Shown here in pieces: positions 26,458-36,900 of a DNA stretch of 53,771 bases. The stretch lies in the NCBI GenBank assembly GCA_000990325.1, contig LBPS01000004.1, positions 1 through 53,771 on the forward strand, in the 5' to 3' direction. The notes beneath the pieces were generated by a model. That model worked only from the letters and a program-made list of their open reading frames with translations, was not told the origin of the DNA and made no database searches. The position numbers were made by a program, and so were the translations under genes. The DNA is from Candidatus Nomurabacteria bacterium GW2011_GWE2_34_25 (lineage in GTDB: Bacteria > Patescibacteriota > Minisyncoccia > Phycocordibacterales > UBA9973). The first letter of the stretch is position 1, and every line of letters begins with the position of its first letter.

Positions 26458-28320
26458 CTACTTACCATTTGAGGCTTCAAGTTCATCTTTTGCCTTTTTA
26501 ATAGCTAGAATTTGTGATGGATCAGATGTAATTATTTGGTCTTCTGTATAAGAGGCTATTGTTTTTATGGCTACGTGTTTTAATCCTGCAAAGAAGATGC
26601 CCTCCCCTACATTTGCTTCAAGGAGTAAATATTTTTCTTCGTCAGTTAGGCTAAATGTCTTTTGAAGGACATCTATTGTTGCTGGAGACTGCTTGAGTAG
26701 AAGTTGTATAGAAGAGTTTGTGACAATAGGTATTCCATAAGGACTCTTCATGAAGTCGCCTACGTCCTGAGTGATTGTGGCGAGCCCTAGGTAGTATTTT
26801 CGTCCTCTCTTAGCTATAGAATACAAGAAAGAAGCAGTATCTTCTGATTTCATCATCCACCAAGCTTCGTCCACTACGAGTAGACGCTTTTTAAGGGTCT
26901 TGCGTACGGCATTCCATATAAAATGAGTGACGATATACATAGCGACAGGCTTCAGTTCGTCCTCCATATCTCTCACTGAGAAGACCACGAACTTACGATT
27001 GATATCGACGTTTGATGGTCTATTTATAAAAGAAGCCCATGATCCATGTGTATACTTAGCTAAGCGTTGAATGAGGGAATTACTACCATCCATACCAGCA
27101 AGGACAACTTCGAAATCTGTAAGAAGTGGAGGTTCTATGTTTGTAAAGTTTGATAGAGCGGTAATATCTTTTAAGGCATAAGTTTCAGTAATAGCCCTGT
27201 CTATTATAGAATCTTCTTCTGGAGTTAGACCTCCGAGCATTATACGGAAAAGTCCTACTAGATTTATAGTGTTTGCACGGAGTACATCACCAGCAGTTTC
27301 GTCTGGTCTGGGTATTGGCAAATCAAAAGGATTTATATGGTGATCAGAAGACAGAGATATGTTGAAGTATCTACCACCTATAGCTTCTGCTAGGTATTCG
27401 TATTCACGCTCAGGATCTATAACTATAACTTCAGCATCAAACATAAGCGTACGTATAATTTCAAGCTTGGTAGCGTATGATTTACCAGCTCCAGCTGTAG
27501 CAAATGTTATAGAATTGTAGTTTGGCAGAGAAAATCTATCAAAAATAATAAGACTAGAATTGTGTCTATTTACTCCATAGAGTATTCCTTTGTCGGAAGT
27601 AAGGTCAAAAGATACAAATGGGAAGATGCTTGAAAGAGGCTCGGTATTAAGCTTCTGGTGAATACCCAGAACATCAGTTCCTAGTGGTATTACACTTTTG
27701 AAACCCTCATCTTGTTGGAATAATGCTGGTTTTAAGTAAACTAATTTTGACTCAAGGAGAGATTTGATTTCACTTTCTATTTTAAACAAGTCGTTGTCAT
27801 TGTCAGCATAGACAGTGATATATAGACCTACATCAAACATTTTTTCTTGAGCTTGCATTAAGTTGTCACGAAGATTTTCAAGATCTTGGTAGGCAGTATC
27901 AAGCATTGGGTCACGAACTAAGCCTTTTGATTCACGTATAGATATCTGACTTTGGACTTCGGCTACCTTTTTCTGAAAAGACCTTAATATATCAGCAGTT
28001 TCAATTGGGTGAATAAAAATAGATACATCAAAGACTTTATCTAAATTGATAATAGGCGAAAACCAATTGTCGGTTAGATATCTAGGATAAGATATGACGA
28101 AGAAAGTTCTTGCTATTTTGTCGCCTAGGTTTATTCCTTTTGGTGTTATTTGTAGAGCAGAAGGAGCTATTACATCTTGGAGTTCAAGAGTTGCAGCTTT
28201 ATATATTTCTGTAGGCAAAACAGGCATCACAGATCCTTGTGGTTTTTTATTGTCTCCTTTATTAAAAATTGATGAAAAGATTCCCATATTATTGTAATTT
28301 AATTCCTTGGCTGATATCAC
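26458..28320 (-). CDS. VirB4/TraC-like T4SS ATPase
   Basis: Walker A FATAGAGKSYATKLEIIR; VIDPEREYEYLAEAIGGRYFNIS; Walker B KKRLLVVDEAWWMMKSEDTASFLYSIAKRGRKYYLGLATITQDVGDF. Confidence 0.92.
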   Translation of the reverse strand: MISAKELNYNNMGIFSSIFNKGDNKKPQGSVMPVLPTEIYKAATLELQDVIAPSALQITPKGINLGDKIARTFFVISYPRYLTDNWFSPIINLDKVFDVSIFIHPIETADILRSFQKKVAEVQSQISIRESKGLVRDPMLDTAYQDLENLRDNLMQAQEKMFDVGLYITVYADNDNDLFKIESEIKSLLESKLVYLKPALFQQDEGFKSVIPLGTDVLGIHQKLNTEPLSSIFPFVSFDLTSDKGILYGVNRHNSSLIIFDRFSLPNYNSITFATAGAGKSYATKLEIIRTLMFDAEVIVIDPEREYEYLAEAIGGRYFNISLSSDHHINPFDLPIPRPDETAGDVLRANTINLVGLFRIMLGGLTPEEDSIIDRAITETYALKDITALSNFTNIEPPLLTDFEVVLAGMDGSNSLIQRLAKYTHGSWASFINRPSNVDINRKFVVFSVRDMEDELKPVAMYIVTHFIWNAVRKTLKKRLLVVDEAWWMMKSEDTASFLYSIAKRGRKYYLGLATITQDVGDFMKSPYGIPIVTNSSIQLLLKQSPATIDVLQKTFSLTDEEKYLLLEANVGEGIFFAGLKHVAIKTIASYTEDQIITSDPSQILAIKKAKDELEASNGK

Positions 28321-28939
28321 CAGGATTAAATGTTTTATAAAATAATTCCACTACTTCGTCGGTCTTTAATTGACTGCTTCTAATTCCTATACCACTTAAA
28401 CCATTGATAATGACGTTTGTTCTCTGGTCTAGTTGACTACGCTTCTCCTCAAATGAAGCTAGGTCTATTGCCTTTTTGGTATCCTCAATTTGTTTTTTAG
28501 GAGCACCACCACCCAAGAGACTGTCTATCATACCCTCCTTTGTTTTTAATACATTGGGACTATAGGGTACAACTACAAAGAAAGTTTTCGTCATAATATT
28601 CACTTCATCAGTAAATGATCTTATAAATTCTATATACTCTTTCGTTTGTATTTTTAGGAGAGGTTCTGTTTGCTCTTTGAGTCTGTTGTCTAACATCAAG
28701 AGATAAGGCCTGATATCTAATCTTCTGGACTGGATTACTATTTGAGTTGGGAAATCAAGCCCGTTTAGAAAGGATTGGAATTGGTTAATGACAGCCGCTT
28801 GCTCTTCGCCTGATTTGAGTGAAAGATTTATAGAAGAAGCGATCAGTATAGCACGAAGACCACCACCCTTTAGAATTATGATGCCATTTCTAACTTCTTT
28901 TATTGGTACGAAATCTTGTGCTGCTTTTGCGTCAACCAT
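28289..28939 (-). CDS. VirB4/TraC N-terminal-domain-like protein encoded as a separate gene upstream of virB4
   Basis: KEVRNGIIILKGGGLRAILIASSINLSLKSGEEQAAVINQFQSFLNGLDFPTQIVIQSRRLDI; 32-nt overlap with the VirB4 ORF. Confidence 0.75.
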   Translation of the reverse strand: MVDAKAAQDFVPIKEVRNGIIILKGGGLRAILIASSINLSLKSGEEQAAVINQFQSFLNGLDFPTQIVIQSRRLDIRPYLLMLDNRLKEQTEPLLKIQTKEYIEFIRSFTDEVNIMTKTFFVVVPYSPNVLKTKEGMIDSLLGGGAPKKQIEDTKKAIDLASFEEKRSQLDQRTNVIINGLSGIGIRSSQLKTDEVVELFYKTFNPGDISQGIKLQ

Positions 28940-28941
28940 AA

Positions 28942-29036
28942 ATAATTACTGATTACCAATTACTAATTAATAATTTAAATTCTAATACCATTGTAGCATA
29001 TAATCAGTAATTGGTAATTAGTAATTGTTAATTATT
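28942..29036. repeat. Inverted repeat of ATTACTGATTACCAATTACTAATTA units (R1/R1')
   Basis: 28942-28977 and reverse-complement-like 29002-29036 flank an extended -10-like TGCTACAAT. Confidence 0.85.
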
Positions 29037-29445
29037 GACTATCCTTCCTGTCTTGAACATCCAAACTCCATGATAAATCCTTAAGTTTATTTTCTGAAAG
29101 CATTGGAACATTTGAGACGGCTGTAGGCATAGTGATTTCTTCTTCTTGTATGTCCCCCTTTTTAACTAATCTCTGTTTCCAAATATATAACTTACTAGAA
29201 ATTAGATAATTAAACGAAGCTTGCAGATAATAAATAAAAGGCTTGCTATTTATTTTAACGAAAACGAGACAAATAGTAAGCCCAGCCAATGGCAGTATCA
29301 GGAATATACTAATATATATAGGCAAAAGTTTATACAAGACAAAAATCATCCCTGCTCCACCAGCCATATAAGCAAACTGGTGAAAAGTAAAAGGACCAAA
29401 AAGCTTATCCTCTATATCTATAAATTGTGGAACTTTAAATTGCAT
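29032..29445 (-). CDS. PrgI-family protein (VirB3-like T4SS component)
   Basis: FKVPQFIDIEDKLFGPFTFHQFAYMAGGAGMIFVLYKLLPIYISIFLILPLAGL, characteristic PrgI N-terminus. Confidence 0.85.
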   Translation of the reverse strand: MQFKVPQFIDIEDKLFGPFTFHQFAYMAGGAGMIFVLYKLLPIYISIFLILPLAGLTICLVFVKINSKPFIYYLQASFNYLISSKLYIWKQRLVKKGDIQEEEITMPTAVSNVPMLSENKLKDLSWSLDVQDRKDSQ

Positions 29446-29449
29446 GTAT

Positions 29450-29600
29450 ATAATTACTGATTACCAATTACTAATTAATAATTTAGCTCAAGAATGACAC
29501 TAATTAAAACCTAAAATCGTAACATATAACAATATTCTACCACAACAACCATAACTTTTGCATTTTTATCAGTAATCAGTAATTGGTAATTAGTCATTAT
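29450..29600. repeat. Inverted repeat of the same AT-rich units (R2/R2')
   Basis: 29450-29485 is a 36-nt exact copy of 28942-28977; 29569-29600 is the inverted arm. Confidence 0.85.
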
Positions 29601-29949
29601 TCCTGTTGTTTTTAGTTGTTTTTTGAATAGAAGTTAATAATTTTAGAATTACAACTATTTTTTCAGTATAAAAATCAAACTCTTTTTGTGTTATATATTT
29701 ACCTCCTAATAATAATTTTAACCAATATTCAGTTTCCCTAGCCTCTTTATAAGAAATAGATATTTTTGATATAAAATCATTTCTTGATTGTGCCCCTATA
29801 GATTCTTCAATATTTGCACCAATTGATGTTGCTGAACGAAAAATCTGCTTTGATATAATATATTCTTTTCTATCAACTAGCTTTTTGTATAATTCAATTA
29901 TCAGTAATGAAAACTCAAAACTTTTTTGCTGGATGATGTTTTCTTTCAT
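29590..29949 (-). CDS. Four-helix bundle protein (S23 / 23S rRNA intervening-sequence / bAvd-like family)
   Basis: FRSATSIGANIEESIGAQSRNDFISKISISYKEARETEYWLKLL signature. Confidence 0.9.
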   Translation of the reverse strand: MKENIIQQKSFEFSLLIIELYKKLVDRKEYIISKQIFRSATSIGANIEESIGAQSRNDFISKISISYKEARETEYWLKLLLGGKYITQKEFDFYTEKIVVILKLLTSIQKTTKNNRNND

Positions 29950-29969
29950 TAGTAATTGGTAATTAGTAA

Positions 29970-31133
29970 TTATATAGTCTCGTGGTAGGGATCGTGAGGG
30001 TTTGAAGAAGCTTCTCCTTGTGCCTTCATAAATGGATCTGGCTTAGGAGTCATTTTTGGGATAGAGTAATCTGTAGCTGTAGTTTGACTGACTGTTGTAT
30101 TGAATAATTTATCGGCTACTATGTTGCCTATAAGTGCACCCTCTTTCTTTGGTGCCACTTCCATAGATTTCTCTTTTGGTATTTCTATTGGTGCCATATT
30201 TTCTACTTCAGGCGTATAATTATTTGAAATAATTTCTATGCCATGTTCTTTATATAGATCAGCTTCTGATTTAGTGGAGAGTTTGTCTAGATTATCTTGG
30301 AGGCTCTCCTGGGTTATCTCTTTCAAACTAGCCCCTTTTATTTCAGTTTTAGGAGGAAGTGGTACCTCACTTTCTGTTTCTTTGGTAATTGGTAACTTGT
30401 CACCCGCCTTGTTGTCGGACAGGCTAGTAATTACTTTGTATGGAGGAAGTGGTACATTTTCGTCACTTGGTCCTACCTCAGCACTGTTTTTCATGGCCTC
30501 TTTTATGTTTACAAAGATACTTTCATTTATTTCCGCCACAAATTCCTTGATTTTCTCTTTCTGTATCTCTATTTTAGAAGTCACCTCTGATTCATACTGG
30601 TCTGCTCGAATTATTCCTAGAAATACATTGGCGGTGATGTCTTCCAATTGACCCATTTTATCAACAGCTAGATTGTATTTATTGGCTATTGTATAGAGCT
30701 TCTCCTTCCAGTTAGAGAAAGCAATCGCATCCTTTACTTCATTGGGAAGTTTATCGAAACGTTCCTCGAAATTTTTTGCATATGCTTCTTTTTCAAATTC
30801 TGCTATGTTGTCGGTATAAGATTTATATATTAGAGGAGCTATATCTTTCACTATTTTTTCATTGACCTCTTTTATTATATCGTCGGTTTTACCTTCTTCG
30901 AGTTTTACCTCTTCCCTCAAAGTTTGCTCATAATCATTTGGATCTATAATTCCTAAAAGTAAAAGGGTGGTTTCTGTTCCGAGAGATTTAATCTGTTCAT
31001 CATTTAAAGAATATTTGGTATCAATTTCTTTTATGGTTTCTAGCCAACTCATACCAGCAAAAAGTACCTTTGTCTCCTCTGGAAGCTTTTGGTAGTATAA
31101 GGCTATTTTTTCTTGTAATTGTGTTTGATCCAT
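29970..31133 (-). CDS. Cytoplasmic protein with two tandem ~95-aa helical domains, conserved with T4SS-like cluster by position
   Basis: Duplicated LPEETKVLFAGMSWLETIKEIDTKYSLNDEQIKSL... and LPNEVKDAIAFSNWKEKLYTIANKYNLAVDKMGQL.... Confidence 0.65.
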   Translation of the reverse strand: MDQTQLQEKIALYYQKLPEETKVLFAGMSWLETIKEIDTKYSLNDEQIKSLGTETTLLLLGIIDPNDYEQTLREEVKLEEGKTDDIIKEVNEKIVKDIAPLIYKSYTDNIAEFEKEAYAKNFEERFDKLPNEVKDAIAFSNWKEKLYTIANKYNLAVDKMGQLEDITANVFLGIIRADQYESEVTSKIEIQKEKIKEFVAEINESIFVNIKEAMKNSAEVGPSDENVPLPPYKVITSLSDNKAGDKLPITKETESEVPLPPKTEIKGASLKEITQESLQDNLDKLSTKSEADLYKEHGIEIISNNYTPEVENMAPIEIPKEKSMEVAPKKEGALIGNIVADKLFNTTVSQTTATDYSIPKMTPKPDPFMKAQGEASSNPHDPYHETI

Positions 31134-31205
31134 TTCTTTAATTATACACTTTATATTATTTCTCTTAAATTAATTTTTTAATTAATTTTTGATTCTTAAT
31201 TAATC

Positions 31206-33872
31206 CTAATGATGTCCTCCAGCATGAGGGTCTCCACTACTCTTAGTCTCACCCACATGTCCGAGGTCGACATTGACCTTCATGCTTTTTAGAGAATCAC
31301 TTATTGTATTACCTAAATCCTTCATAAAATCTCCTTCTACTTTAACTCCTCCATTACTCATACCAACATTTTTTATTCCAGTACGGACTCCCATTGCCAC
31401 TGCTGCAGTGAAAGCCACAGGTATTTTAGTAAAGAATCCTTCCCGTTTGTCTGATTTTATATCTGAAAGTTTTCTAACATCCATACTGCCTGTATTTGTT
31501 TGAGAAATAGCCCTAGAAAATCCTGATATTTTTTCTGATGCATGGTGTAGTTCTTTCTCAAATTCGGCATTAGCTCTTGCTGTTACATTTCCCCTTAGTT
31601 CTGTTACTTGTGCTGGGGTTAATGCCTCTTTATCAGTTAATCCTTTGTCTTTTCTAAATGCATCTTCTTCTTCTTGTGCCCACTTACTCTTGTTGTCTTT
31701 AACATAAAGATCCTGAACCTTTTGTTGTTGTGTTCCAGAAAGTCTACCGTAGTCAATATCTTTAAATCCAGCTTTGTCCTTGGCTTCATCTACTACATGT
31801 CTTGCATGATCTACTTCCCCAACACTTTTCTGTGTCTTATTTAACAATCCACCAATACCCGATCCTGCAGTAACGGTACGTTTACCAAGTGCATCCTGTG
31901 TTGTTTCACCATAAACCTTACCAAGCTGAAGTTTTGAACCAGTCGCCCCTTTCATTTTCTGCCATACACTTAGTTTATCCATAGCAGCAGTGCCTCCCGA
32001 AAGTGCATCTGATTTTTGAGCAGCTTCGTACTTTTGTGTTGAGGTATCTCCTCTTGATGCTTTTGCCAATGTCTGACCAATCACTGCTCTTCCCGCAAGG
32101 GCAGCTCCACCTGTTGCTACCCCTAGTGCTATTCCACCCACGGCGGCGATTCCGTTTGTAATAGACTGTCCTAGTTTGCCGGACATTGTTGTGGCAACAC
32201 TCTTGGCCTTTGTGAGGAGAACCATTAGAAAGGCGAAAGGAACTATCACAGCTATGAAGAAGTCAGCGCCATGCTTATTGGAAGCATCCATTACCCCTAA
32301 TCCTGTTTCAAGGAATTTTACAATGAGATATATGAAGAACATGAATACAGGAGCGAGAAATGCGAGCTTGAGAGTCTCTGGCCACCATTTCTTCCAACCA
32401 ACCATATCCAAGTCTTGAGCTTGCGGTATTATATATGTGAAAAATGCCAGAGGTACGAAGACCATAGCTAGCCATAGTCCTATGACTCGCGTTATCATAA
32501 TGAGACTCACTGAGAAGAAGACTATCAGTCCTATTATGTTCATAGCACTGGCCAGTATTGTAACTATAATAAATGTCGTATTGTCTATACTTCCACCATC
32601 TTGATCCCCTGTTAGATCTATACCCTTTGCTTTTATATTATTGGCCTCGCCTGCACTCATGATTATCTTTTGAGGATTCACTTTCTTCACGATACTTTCT
32701 GATATTTGTTTTTCTCCAAATGCTCCAACCTTCTCTACTACTACACCATTTACCTTATCTCCAATGGTTATACTATTATAGAACACCCTTGCCAGTATAT
32801 TTGAAGTATCTATAATAACCTGCGTTGCAAATAAGCTGAAGTTTATGAGAAGCCCTATAATGACTACATTTATAATCATTTCTTTGGGTTTGACACTATG
32901 AATACCAAGTATTGTTCCAAAAGCAATATATAGAAGAACAAAGATAAAGAAGAGATTACAGAAATCTCTGACTACCCCCCATCCTTGTACGACAAACTGT
33001 GAACGGTAAGAAGTATCTTTTATGGAATAATTGAATGTATAGTCCAAGGCCTTCCCAGATAAAGCAAAGAGATATGAACTAGGCTGGAAAACTAAACGAT
33101 ACAAAACTATTCCGACACAGCCACCAATATTGTTTAATGCACATATCGGAAGCAATCCTACTTCGTTTGTTGATGCCGCGTTACCTGCACTAACTGGCTT
33201 TGTTTCTCCTTCTTTTAATGTCGTAATATCTAAAGTTACACCTGCTTTGTTTTTTGTAGCACCCTCTAATTCAATGATACTACCATCGCTATTAAATAAT
33301 TGTAATGCACCAAGAGTGCCAATTGTGTATGATACTCGAGCAACGTTTTGAATTTTAGTTGTCCAACTTGTATAATTTTGTTCCGCAGAAACTAATACAT
33401 GATAATCTGTCTCAGGGAGTAATCCCGGAAAGGTTATTTTATATATTTTTTCAATATTTGGTGATTTTAGAAGAAAACTTTTTGCGACACTAGCAACTTC
33501 GGGGTCGTCGAGATCAAAATCCTTCATTTCCTTCATGGAACTTATTAATTCTTGAGGAGTTATTTCCTTAGTTGTTTCCTTTTTAAGAGAATCAAAAATG
33601 ATTGAAGTTATTTTTTTATCCCCTACCCCTGCCCACCAACTGTTTACTTGATATACTGGCATTGCATAGATAGTGATTGTTTTGTCTGTTTTGTAAGCTT
33701 CAGCATACACTGTAACCCCCGCCTTATCGTCTTCTCCTGGTTTTGTTTCTGCCTCCACCTTGTTGCTATTTATTTCTATCTCATTTTTCTCTCCCATGCC
33801 GACAGTAAATGGCGCGAAGAGATTCGCAAAAACGATAAACAATATTAAGATGTGTGATAAAACTTTTTTCAC
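31206..33872 (-). CDS. VirB6/TrbL-like polytopic membrane protein with long cytoplasmic C-terminal tail
   Basis: Signal-like N-terminus; multi-TM core (FCNLFFIFVLLYIAFGTILGI..., VIIGLLINFSLFATQVIIDTSNILARVFYN, MVFVPLAFFTYIIP, ...); charged 300-aa C-tail. Confidence 0.78.
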   Translation of the reverse strand: MKKVLSHILILFIVFANLFAPFTVGMGEKNEIEINSNKVEAETKPGEDDKAGVTVYAEAYKTDKTITIYAMPVYQVNSWWAGVGDKKITSIIFDSLKKETTKEITPQELISSMKEMKDFDLDDPEVASVAKSFLLKSPNIEKIYKITFPGLLPETDYHVLVSAEQNYTSWTTKIQNVARVSYTIGTLGALQLFNSDGSIIELEGATKNKAGVTLDITTLKEGETKPVSAGNAASTNEVGLLPICALNNIGGCVGIVLYRLVFQPSSYLFALSGKALDYTFNYSIKDTSYRSQFVVQGWGVVRDFCNLFFIFVLLYIAFGTILGIHSVKPKEMIINVVIIGLLINFSLFATQVIIDTSNILARVFYNSITIGDKVNGVVVEKVGAFGEKQISESIVKKVNPQKIIMSAGEANNIKAKGIDLTGDQDGGSIDNTTFIIVTILASAMNIIGLIVFFSVSLIMITRVIGLWLAMVFVPLAFFTYIIPQAQDLDMVGWKKWWPETLKLAFLAPVFMFFIYLIVKFLETGLGVMDASNKHGADFFIAVIVPFAFLMVLLTKAKSVATTMSGKLGQSITNGIAAVGGIALGVATGGAALAGRAVIGQTLAKASRGDTSTQKYEAAQKSDALSGGTAAMDKLSVWQKMKGATGSKLQLGKVYGETTQDALGKRTVTAGSGIGGLLNKTQKSVGEVDHARHVVDEAKDKAGFKDIDYGRLSGTQQQKVQDLYVKDNKSKWAQEEEDAFRKDKGLTDKEALTPAQVTELRGNVTARANAEFEKELHHASEKISGFSRAISQTNTGSMDVRKLSDIKSDKREGFFTKIPVAFTAAVAMGVRTGIKNVGMSNGGVKVEGDFMKDLGNTISDSLKSMKVNVDLGHVGETKSSGDPHAGGHH

Positions 33873-33925
33873 TTGTTATTTATTATTACCTACTATCTTC
33901 TACATACTACCCTCTACTTTTTCAT

Positions 33926-36900
33926 TTACCAAATATTTAGAATTGCCTCGTATTCTTTCAAATTTACTTTAGGTGTCCACTTACAGTCATTTATAAAATT
34001 TTTACCAAATGGATCTTCATAAATACAGTACAATTGACTTACGGGATTTGCACAATTATAATCACCGTTTCCAATATCACCAGCACCAGAACAAAAACTA
34101 TTTTCAACTGGAACATTTATACTTGCTCCTCCCCCAGTTAAGTACGAACCTCTCTCATTATATTTATACCAAGGATTACCGTATCTTGTTGTAGGCCCTG
34201 TATATGTTGGGTTTTTTGTTAACCCGTTTTTACTTGTTGTTTCGGCATAGCATTGATTTGTGAGATAGTCTAACCTTCCTATAAGTTCCTTGTAATTGTC
34301 TATTTCTCTATAGATCATACTTATATCTTCTTCGGTCTTAAGAGTTGGAGCAATGAGGTAGAATTTACGCAAGAGTTCTGCAAGCTTTGCCTTTTCTACA
34401 TCTGTAAATGTTAGAGGGTTTTGATCTATTGCTAGACATTTGTTGGCAGGGACAGGTGGAACCTTCTCTGAATTATGAGTAGCCACGTAAGGTTTCTCTA
34501 ATTTACCCTCTTCGTGACACTGCGGATCAAGCTGGTCTATAAAGGTATCATCGTCATTATCTACCGTATCAGCACATGCTGTGGGAGATACACCCTCGGA
34601 ATCGTTACTAGGGATATAAGGCTTGGCTAGATTTCCTTCTGCATGACAGTTAGGATCCTTCTCGTCAACCTTACCGTCCCCATCATTATCCTTAGTATCA
34701 GAACATTGTGTAGGAAGAGTGTCTTCAGAGAAGTGTGTAGGAATATATTCCCCTGTTACAATGCCACCAATATGACAATTGGGGTCAAGAATGTCTGCAA
34801 GCTTATCCTCATCATTATCCTTGGTGTCATTACATTGAGCAAATTCACTGACCGGAGGAGAAACTTTTTCGGAATTGTGACCAGGTACGTAATCTTTATT
34901 CAAATCTCCATCAATGTGACATTGTGGATCATTTTTATCTATAAGCTTATCCCCATCATTATCTTTGGTATCAGCACATTGGGATACTCCATCAGCGGGA
35001 GAGAACTTTTCTGAAAAATGTGTAGGGAGGTATTTACCAGTTATGACTCCTCCCTCGTGACAGTTTAGATCTTCTACATCTATCTTGCCATCTCCGTCAT
35101 TGTCTGTCCCATCAGAACATTGAGCCCTACCACCCCCTACTTGAACAGCTTCAGAGAAATGAGAAGGCACATATTCTTTATTCAAATCTCCATCAATGTG
35201 ACATTGTGGATCAAGTGCATCAGCCTTAGTATCTTTATCGTTATCTTTTCCATCAGAACATTGAGCTTTGCCATCTCCCACTTGAAATGCTTCAGAGAAG
35301 TGAGTAGGTAGATATGAATTTATATTATTTACATCCCCATCTGTATGACATTGTGGATCTCTCACATCTGTAACTTTATCACCGTCGTTATCTATGCCAT
35401 CAGAACATTGGGCATTTGTTGATAAAGGAAAAGTAGTTTCGGAAAAATGGGTAGGTATATATGCTTTTGCCAAGTTACCATCTAGGTGGCAACTTGTATC
35501 GCCTTCATCTGTTTTGCCATCTCCATCATTGTCTATATCGTCATTACATTGTGCGATTAGACTATTGGGTGAAGTAGTTTCTGAAAAATGAGAAGGTACA
35601 TACTCTTTATTCAAATCTCCATCTAGATGGCAGTTTGGATCATCTTTATCACTTTTCCCGTCATCATCATTATCTATACCATCAGAACATTGTCGGATTG
35701 CACTATTGTTGTCGTTACTTACAACAATAACAGAAGTACTCCCGCCGATAGATCCATTAATTCCAGTACATGTAACAGCAAAAGATTTACTTGTAGTTAG
35801 TAACCCAGTCGAAAATGATCCCGTTGTTCCAGTTCCATTACCAATACCCGCATTACAGCTTACTGTGTCTGTCGATGTCCAAGAAATAGTCGCCATCCCT
35901 TCTCTCTCAAAAGAAGATGGATTAGCTGTGACTGTGACTGTTGGGAAAGTTCTGTTGCTCCCAATGATAACAAAAGCGTTACCACCACTTGTTCCATTTT
36001 CACCAGTACAGACAACGCTGAACATTTTACTTTTCTTTAGTAATCCTGTAGAAAATGATCCCGTTGTTCCAGTTCCATTACCTGGTCCAGCACTACAGGT
36101 ATTGCTATCTGTCGATGTCCAAGAAATAGTCGATACCCCTTCTCTCTCAAAAGAAGATGGAGTCGAGGTAACTGTAACTACTGGGAAACGATAAGGATCT
36201 ATTTTTTCCCAACCACCAACACCATCTCCCTTCCCTTCACCATTTTCACTATTGATTTGCGGGTTAATGATTACAGGTTTTTCGATTTTTGGTGCAGTTT
36301 TCTTTCCCAAGAATCCAAAGAAAGAATCCCAGAAGGTGTTTGAGGTACTACTGTTCGTTAATGTTACTTCTCCTATATTATCATTTCTTATATTTTGATT
36401 GGCAAAACCAAAAATATTATTATTTTTGATAGCACTAGGATCATTGTTTACCATATTCATAACAATAGGTATTTGCTTTTTGTACTTAGTATAAGTAGAT
36501 ATATATACTTCGTCCCCCTCTTTGAGGTCTTCTCCCCCTTGGGCTATTATTCTCTTGTTCTGTCTGTTGCTATCTGTTATTGTGACCCTACCTAGAAGAT
36601 TAATACTTATATCTTGATTTGCAATTCCATATATATTGTTTGGATCAGATGAATTAGGGTCATTGATATCCACTTTGAAAACCTTGGCCACAGTTTCAGT
36701 CTTTTCAACATAGCCCGAAACGTAAATGCTGTTCTTGTCTTTTATTTCTTCGCCAGCTAGAGCCAAGGTTTTGTTGGACTCATCAGGATCTTTAGATGAC
36801 AGTAGAGAAGAGAATAATCGAGCACTACTACTTGAGGAATTCATTATTCCTCCATCTTTAAATAATAGGAAATAGCCTGCTATTAAAAGCAATAGAATCA

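Noticed and set aside
29590-29949. Avd-like four-helix bundle gene as evidence for a diversity-generating retroelement
   Set aside because: No reverse transcriptase, TR/VR pair or formylglycine-type variable protein seen nearby; S23-like proteins are common without DGRs.
35394-36194. Plus-strand ORFs at 35394..35591 and 35706..36194
   Set aside because: Antisense to the Asp-repeat/Ig-like protein; hydrophobic shadow translation of repeats.
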